From JAKFDK01 sp036676195 (GTDB lineage: Bacteria > Bacillota > Sulfobacillia > Symbiobacteriales > ZC4RG38), in the NCBI GenBank assembly GCA_036676195.1, contig JAKFDK010000040.1, positions 1 to 64,000 of the forward strand: a DNA stretch of 64,000 nt, given 5' to 3'. The notes beneath the pieces are model-generated. The model did no database searches. It had not been told where the DNA came from and saw only the letters and a program-made list of their open reading frames with translations. Of this stretch, positions 59,227-64,000 are shown in pieces. The position numbers and the translations under genes were made by a program. Position 1 is the stretch's first letter. Each line of letters opens with the position of its first letter.

Positions 59227-61824
59227 CTATTCGCCCCGCAGCACCGCCAGGGGTTTATGAGTGAGCACGTCCCAGGCGGCGGCGGTGCCGGCCGCCACAG
59301 TCAGGGCGGCGCAGGCGGCGGGTGCCAGGCCCACCAGGGCCCAGTTGACCATCGGGTTCAGTTCAAACACAAGGTGCATGATTCCGCCTGCCACCAGATG
59401 AGCCAGCACAATGCCCACCAGTCCGGCGATTACCCCCAGGACGGCATACTCCACCGCCATCACCAAAGCCACCTTGGCCCGGGTTGCCCCCAGGGTACGC
59501 AGAATGGCGGCTTCCCGGACACGCCGGAATTTCGTCGCGGCCACGCCGCCGGCCAGGATGATCAGACCGGCCGCCATGGCGAAGGCAGCCACAAAACGTA
59601 CGACCAGGCCGACCCGGTCCAGCACGGACTGGATCGTTTCCAGAATTTCGCCGATGTCAAAGGCGGTGACGCCCGGATAGCGGTCCACCAGGGCCCGCAG
59701 CAAGGCCGGCTGTGCGGCCCGGTCGGTGCGGGCAAAGGTGGTGTAGCTGGCGCTGGCGGTGTCCAGCGCCCCGGGGGAGAAGATGGCATAGAAATTGGTG
59801 CTGATCCGGGCCCAGTCCACCCGCCTGATATTCAGAACGGTGGCGGCGACCGGTTGGCCGTTAATCTCGAATTCCAGCACGCTGCCGGGATGGGCGCCCA
59901 GATTGCGGGCCACCTCTTCCTCCAGCGATACAAAGGCACCGGCCCGAGTGTCGGCTTCGGTCCACCAGCGCCCGGCCGCCAGTTCATTCTTTTCCGGCAG
60001 GGCCGCCGCCCAGGTCACCGTCCACTGGCGGGTCCAGTACCAGCGCTGACCGCCGCCGGGGCCCCCGCCCCGGCCTTCCCCCCGGTCGTCGCCCCGGTCA
60101 CCGTCCTGGCCCCGGTCCGGCGCCGGAGCGGTGCCGGCGGCCGGCTCGTCCTGCCCGCGGCCGTTCACCGTCAGCAGCCGGGCCGGAACCATGGGGGTCA
60201 GTTCCTGCGCCTGCAGAACGGCCGGGTGCTGCCTGAGAAAGGTGCCGAAGGATGCCGCCTGGTCGGCCTGGATGCCGATCAGCACCAGGTTGGGGGAGCC
60301 GGCCGGGGCACTGCGGGTGACCTGGCCGAGCAAACCGGTTTGCAACAGGTACACCGTTGCCACCGCCGTGACCCCCAGGCCCAGGGCCAGCACCACCGAT
60401 CCGGCCTGGCTGCCGGGCCGGTACAGGTTGTTCAGACCATGGCGCACCGCAATCCGGCGCGGCGCCGGGAGGCGCCGCAAGCCCTGAAGACAGGCCCAGG
60501 CCGTCGCCCCGAGCAGGGCGGCTGCACCGGCCAGGCCGCCGACAAAGTACAGCCCCCACCACCAGTTCCCCGCCTGCCAGGCTGCGACCAGGCCAAGGGC
60601 GAGGCCAGCCGCACCGGCCGCCAGCGCCTCGTCGGTGTAAAGGCGCCCACCGCTGCCGCCGCTCTCGGGCAGGTCCCGGCGGAAGACCAGGGCCGGCGGC
60701 ACCCGGCCGATGCCCAGCAGAGGCACCAGGGCAAACACGATGGCCATACCTGTGCCAACCAGCAGCCCCTGCAGCACGGGTCCGGCCGCCGGAACCAGGT
60801 TCACATCCAGATTCAGCAGCGGGCCGATCAGCCGCGGCAACAGGGCCTGCACCCCAAAGCCCACGGCGGCCCCGAGCAGGCTGCCGACCAGGCCCAGAAG
60901 CAGCGCCTGGGTCAGATAAATGGCGGTTACGGTGCGGGTGCCGGCCCCCAGACACTTCAGAATGGCCACCGTGTCCAGCTTTTGCTTCAAGAAGGCCCGG
61001 GTGGTATGGGACACCCCCAGCCCACCGGCCACCAGCGCCACCAGGGAGACCAGGCTGAGAAAGCTGACCATTCGGTCGATCAGGCGGTTGACCTGGGGCT
61101 GTGCCTCCCGGTACTCGCGCACACTCCAGTCCTGGCCCAGGAGGGGGCGGAGTTCAGCCTTCACCTGCTCCGGGGTGAGCGTGTCCGGCAGTTTGAACAG
61201 GAAAGAATGGCGGGCCCGGCTGCCAAACACCACCAGGTCAGCTTTGGCCAGCCCGGCCTGGGTGAGCAGCACCCGCGGCCCGATGCTGAAACCGGTCACG
61301 ACGCGGTCAGGCTCCTTGCGCACGACGCCGGCAATCCGGAAGACCGCCTTGCCCAACTGGAGCGTGTCGCCGGTCTGCAGCCCCAGACGGTCCAGCAGGT
61401 CGGCCCCCACCAGCACGCCATCATCGGGCAGCAGGAGCCCGGGCGGCTCTGTTTCCAGTTGGCCGTAGAAGGGGTAACGGCCTGGTTCGAAGGCTTTCAG
61501 TTCCACCAGCGCTGTGTCCTGGTGGCCGGGGACAGCGGCCATGGAAACCAGTTCCGTCACCCGGGTCGTCTGCCCGCCCAGCCGCTGCGCCACATCGTGA
61601 ATGGCCGCCAGGTGTTCCGGTGTCGGTGGTTTGCCGGTGGAAGCCTGCAGGTCTGCCGCCATCAACTGACGTGCCTCGCGGAAAATCGCCTGCTGCAGGC
61701 TGGTCCCAAAGCCCCGGACCCCCACCAGTGCCGCCACACCCACGGCAACCGAAAGCAGGAAGAACAGGTAACGGCCCGGTGTGGCACGGGTTTCCCGCCA
61801 GGCCATTTTCAGGACGGCACTCAC
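59227..61824 (-). CDS. FtsX/MacB-type ABC permease (two-repeat, 865 residues)
   Basis: 865 residues. N-terminal helix (RYLFFLLSVAVGVAALVGV) and a periplasmic MacB-PCD-like domain (~35-240), then FtsX repeat 1 (LSLVSLVALVAGGLGVSHTT; FALVPLLGIGRVPPALVFR), a central membrane pair, a second extracytoplasmic domain and FtsX repeat 2 to the end (VALVMAVEYAVLGVIAGLVG; ALTVAAGTAAAWDVLTHKPL). This is the duplicated LolC/YbbP-type architecture, probably moving lipoproteins, lipids or peptides. It overlaps the ATPase gene stop by 4 nt. Confidence 0.9.
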   Translation of the reverse strand: MSAVLKMAWRETRATPGRYLFFLLSVAVGVAALVGVRGFGTSLQQAIFREARQLMAADLQASTGKPPTPEHLAAIHDVAQRLGGQTTRVTELVSMAAVPGHQDTALVELKAFEPGRYPFYGQLETEPPGLLLPDDGVLVGADLLDRLGLQTGDTLQLGKAVFRIAGVVRKEPDRVVTGFSIGPRVLLTQAGLAKADLVVFGSRARHSFLFKLPDTLTPEQVKAELRPLLGQDWSVREYREAQPQVNRLIDRMVSFLSLVSLVALVAGGLGVSHTTRAFLKQKLDTVAILKCLGAGTRTVTAIYLTQALLLGLVGSLLGAAVGFGVQALLPRLIGPLLNLDVNLVPAAGPVLQGLLVGTGMAIVFALVPLLGIGRVPPALVFRRDLPESGGSGGRLYTDEALAAGAAGLALGLVAAWQAGNWWWGLYFVGGLAGAAALLGATAWACLQGLRRLPAPRRIAVRHGLNNLYRPGSQAGSVVLALGLGVTAVATVYLLQTGLLGQVTRSAPAGSPNLVLIGIQADQAASFGTFLRQHPAVLQAQELTPMVPARLLTVNGRGQDEPAAGTAPAPDRGQDGDRGDDRGEGRGGGPGGGQRWYWTRQWTVTWAAALPEKNELAAGRWWTEADTRAGAFVSLEEEVARNLGAHPGSVLEFEINGQPVAATVLNIRRVDWARISTNFYAIFSPGALDTASASYTTFARTDRAAQPALLRALVDRYPGVTAFDIGEILETIQSVLDRVGLVVRFVAAFAMAAGLIILAGGVAATKFRRVREAAILRTLGATRAKVALVMAVEYAVLGVIAGLVGIVLAHLVAGGIMHLVFELNPMVNWALVGLAPAACAALTVAAGTAAAWDVLTHKPLAVLRGE

Positions 61825-62504
61825 GTCCCGACCCCCTCGCCCAGGATCTGTCCGTCACGCATGCGCACGACCCGGTCGGCCCGGGCCGCCAGGGCGGGGT
61901 CGTGGGTCACCAGCACCAGGGTGGTGCCCTCCTGCTGGTTCAGGCGGATCAGCAGGCCCATGATGTGCAGTCCGGTTTCCGAATCCAGGTTTCCGGTGGG
62001 CTCGTCCGCCAGCAGAAGGGCAGGGCGGGCGGCAAAGGCGCGGGCCACCGCCACCCGCTGTTGTTCGCCGCCGGAAAGCTGGGCCGGGTAGTGGGACATC
62101 CGGTCCGCCAGCCCCACGGCTGCCAGCAGTTCTTGGCTCCGTGACCCGGCATCGGCCGCACCCAGGAGTTCCAGCGGCAGAGCCACGTTTTCCAGGGCCG
62201 TCAAAGTAGGGATCAGGTGAAAAGACTGGAAGACAAAGCCGAGCTTTCGCCCCCGCAGATCGGCGAGCTGGTCTTCGGACATATGGGTGATGTCCTGCCC
62301 GTCAAGGCGGACAGAGCCGGCCGAGGCCCGGTCCAGGCCGGCGACCAGGCCCAACAGCGTGCTCTTGCCGCTGCCGGAGGGACCCATCACGGCCACGAAC
62401 TGGCCCCGCGGCACCTGCAGATTCACACCGCGCAAGATGCTCACCCGCCGCCCGCCGGTGGAAACTTCCTTGGTCAGACCTTGCAACTCAATCATGGCAG
62501 TCAT
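61821..62504 (-). CDS. LolD/MacB-type ABC ATPase
   Basis: 227 residues; ATG 62504 follows CAGGAGTG. Walker A AVMGPSGSGKSTLLGLVAGL, Q-loop LGFVFQSFHLIPTL, signature LSGGEQQRVAVARAFAARPA, Walker B LLLADEPTGNLD and switch VLVTHDPALAARAD are intact. It drives the two-repeat FtsX-type permease encoded next. Divergent from the esterase gene by 55 nt. Confidence 0.93.
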   Translation of the reverse strand: MTAMIELQGLTKEVSTGGRRVSILRGVNLQVPRGQFVAVMGPSGSGKSTLLGLVAGLDRASAGSVRLDGQDITHMSEDQLADLRGRKLGFVFQSFHLIPTLTALENVALPLELLGAADAGSRSQELLAAVGLADRMSHYPAQLSGGEQQRVAVARAFAARPALLLADEPTGNLDSETGLHIMGLLIRLNQQEGTTLVLVTHDPALAARADRVVRMRDGQILGEGVGT

Positions 62505-62558
62505 CGTGCACACTCCTGGCATTTGGTGTACCATATAAACTATCAGGGGGGGAAACTC

Positions 62559-63278
62559 ATGCGCTGGCTGCATCTGCCTGTGTTCCTGGCCCTGCTGTCC
62601 CTGATACTGGCTGCCTGCAGCCAAAACAAGCAGGCAACACCGGTCCCGCCGCCCGCTGCGGCTCCGGCTGCCACGCCGCCCGCTGCCCCGGCATCTGGTC
62701 CCGCCGCGGCCACCGCCGAGTCCAGGGATGAACGACCGGTCATTCTGGCCCTGGGCGACAGCCTGACGGCCGGGCAGGGGGTGCCGCGGGAGCACAGTTA
62801 CCCGGCCCGGCTGCAGAAGTTGCTGGATTCCGGGGGCTACCGCTACCGGGTGGTGAACGCCGGGATCTCCGGCGACACCAGTGCCGGTGGGGTCAGCCGG
62901 TTGGAGCGGCTGCTGGAGCAAAAGCCGGCCATTATCATTTTAGCCCTGGGCGCCAACGATGGCCTGCGCGGGCTGCCGGTGGCGCCAATGAAGGCGAACC
63001 TGGCGCAAATCATCGAACGAAGCCAGGGGGCAGGTGCCCGGGTGGTGCTGGCGGGCATGGAGATTCCGCCCAACTACGGCCCGGAGTACACCGGCCAGTT
63101 CCGGCAGGTGTTTACCGACCTGGCGGAGCAGTACGGGCTGCCCCTGATCCCGTTCCTGTTGGAGGGGGTCGGCGGACATCCGGAACTGAACCTGCCGGAC
63201 GGGGTCCATCCCACCGGTGACGGCTATGTCATTGTAACCCAAAACGTGTTTCAGGTGTTGGAGCCATTACTCAGGTGA
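62559..63278 (+). CDS. SGNH/GDSL esterase lipoprotein (TesA-like)
   Basis: 239 residues; ATG 62559 follows GGGGGG. Lipoprotein signal MRWLHLPVFLALLSLILAAC, an Ala/Pro linker (~25-55), then the SGNH fold: block I LALGDSLTAGQGVP (nucleophile Ser), block II GISGDTSAGG (Gly), block III LALGANDGLRG (Asn), block V DGVHPTGDG (Asp/His). It hydrolyses esters or thioesters outside the cell, membrane-anchored. Monocistronic; divergent from the ABC pair. Confidence 0.93.
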   Translation: MRWLHLPVFLALLSLILAACSQNKQATPVPPPAAAPAATPPAAPASGPAAATAESRDERPVILALGDSLTAGQGVPREHSYPARLQKLLDSGGYRYRVVNAGISGDTSAGGVSRLERLLEQKPAIIILALGANDGLRGLPVAPMKANLAQIIERSQGAGARVVLAGMEIPPNYGPEYTGQFRQVFTDLAEQYGLPLIPFLLEGVGGHPELNLPDGVHPTGDGYVIVTQNVFQVLEPLLR

Positions 63279-63378
63279 CAAGGCTCCCTCCCATTATTGA
63301 CGGGCCAGGCCTGTCCCGTGTGACAGCCGGTGGCAGAGGGAGCTCCCCAAATCATCATGGAAGAAAGAGGCGAGCTGG

Positions 63379-64000
63379 ATGAGTGCAAGCATGATCGCAG
63401 AGATGGCGCGTGAGTATGCCAGGCGGGAACTGGCCCCCAGGGCGGGTGAGGTAGACCGTGCGGGTGCATTTGGTGAAAACCTGTTCAGCGGCATGGGTGA
63501 ACTCGGTCTGCTGGGTCTGCTGGTACCCGAAGCCTATGGCGGTGCGGCCCAGAACCTGGCGGCGGTGGCAGCGGCCATTGAGGCGCTGGCGGGGGCCTGC
63601 GGCTCCACGGCATGGGCGTACCTGGCCCACAACTGTGCCAGCGCTGCGGTGGCGGCCAATGGCAACGAGGCCCTGAAGAGCCGCCTCCTTCCCCAACTGG
63701 CGGCCGGCACGGCCATCGGCGCTGTGGCTGGAACCGAAGATACAGGCGGTTCTACCCCCATGGGCATTCAGACCACGGCCAAGGCCGAGGGGGACGGATA
63801 TGTGCTCAATGGCACCAAGATTTTCATCTCCAACGCCGGGTTCGCCGATGTCTACGTGATTCTGGCCCGCACCGGCGACCAGCCTGGTCCCAACGCCTTC
63901 TCCCTGTTCGTGGTCGAAAAGGGCACCCCCGGGTTTGGCTTTGGCCGCCGGGAGGAGACCCTGGGCGTCCGGGGCGTGAACGTCGGTGAGCTGCGGCTGG
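63379..64000 (+). CDS. Acyl-CoA dehydrogenase (cut by the window edge)
   Basis: The first 207 codons from ATG 63379. N-terminal helical domain ELGLLGLLVPEAYGGAAQNL and the FAD/substrate loop AIGAVAGTEDTGGSTPMGIQ-style TxxxxGS region, then GYVLNGTKIFISNAGFADVY and REETLGVRGVNVGEL. The C-terminal domain and the catalytic Glu lie beyond 64000. It oxidises an acyl-CoA to the enoyl-CoA; two acyl-CoA ligases elsewhere in the window fit the same metabolism. 63279-63378 is a short non-coding leader. Confidence 0.92.
   Translation, partial: MSASMIAEMAREYARRELAPRAGEVDRAGAFGENLFSGMGELGLLGLLVPEAYGGAAQNLAAVAAAIEALAGACGSTAWAYLAHNCASAAVAANGNEALKSRLLPQLAAGTAIGAVAGTEDTGGSTPMGIQTTAKAEGDGYVLNGTKIFISNAGFADVYVILARTGDQPGPNAFSLFVVEKGTPGFGFGRREETLGVRGVNVGELRL

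Noticed and set aside
59104..62091. A 995-codon open frame on the plus strand
   Set aside because: It is entirely antisense to the FtsX-type permease and LolD-type ATPase genes, which have intact motifs; the plus-strand product is His/Gln/Gly-rich with no domain. Such long antisense frames are common at this GC content.

Overview
The window is a high-GC, densely coded chromosome segment that looks like an endospore-forming member of the Bacillota (Firmicutes). The support is a GerQ coat protein next to a SleB/CwlJ-type hydrolase, two CotF-like coat proteins, a YteA-type DksA/TraR protein, a DUF5665 protein, a FIMAH-domain protein, a T-box leader, a PyrR attenuator and a CIRCE element. I cannot name the genus.

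Layout. Positions 1-276 hold the end of an NAD-dependent formate dehydrogenase gene on the minus strand. It is joined abruptly to a plus-strand methyltransferase-aminotransferase gene that has lost its start, so this is a breakpoint or an assembly chimera. From there to about 8997 runs a tight operon built around a YcaO-TfuA pair: methyltransferase-aminotransferase, YcaO, TfuA, a two-gene ABC transporter, and an epimerase-like protein with a large extra C-terminal region. It ends in a terminator. It resembles an orphan thioamide or RiPP-type modification locus, and I found no precursor peptide. A broken M50-type protease gene with its own promoter follows.

9.9-15.1 kb is a catabolic unit: IclR regulator, SsuABC-type importer, UbiD decarboxylase, and a previously hidden 53-residue double-CPxC zinc ribbon overlapping the ubiD end. 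15.2-19.2 kb holds small unknown, decayed or frameshifted genes, a secreted FIMAH protein and a ferritin-like protein. 19.3-25.4 kb holds a saccharopine-dehydrogenase-like gene, a sigma-54 activator and a peptide/nickel-type ABC importer without its ATPases. 25.5-28.2 kb is a low-coding scar zone with a dead lipoprotein gene, 21-bp repeats and an AT-rich membrane-protein gene.

28.2-44.3 kb is mostly housekeeping: EthD, a copper-amine-oxidase-N protein, an rRNA-methyltransferase-like gene, two acyl-CoA ligases, yteA-like, lspA-rluD, pyrF, coat proteins, a two-component system, a PrcB-like lipoprotein and a TPR protein. 44.3-45.2 kb is a T-box-controlled orphan ilvN-like gene. 45.2-46 kb is an IS630 relic. 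46-51.5 kb is the PyrR-attenuated pyrRBCKDE operon, which together with pyrF covers UMP synthesis except carbamoyl-phosphate synthetase.

51.6-64 kb holds an RRM RNA-binding protein, spore genes, purU, an N-acetyltransferase, an adenine-deaminase-like gene, a CIRCE-controlled FmdB-type zinc ribbon, a P1 peptidase, a LolD/FtsX-type ABC pair, an SGNH lipoprotein esterase and the start of an acyl-CoA dehydrogenase cut by the window edge.
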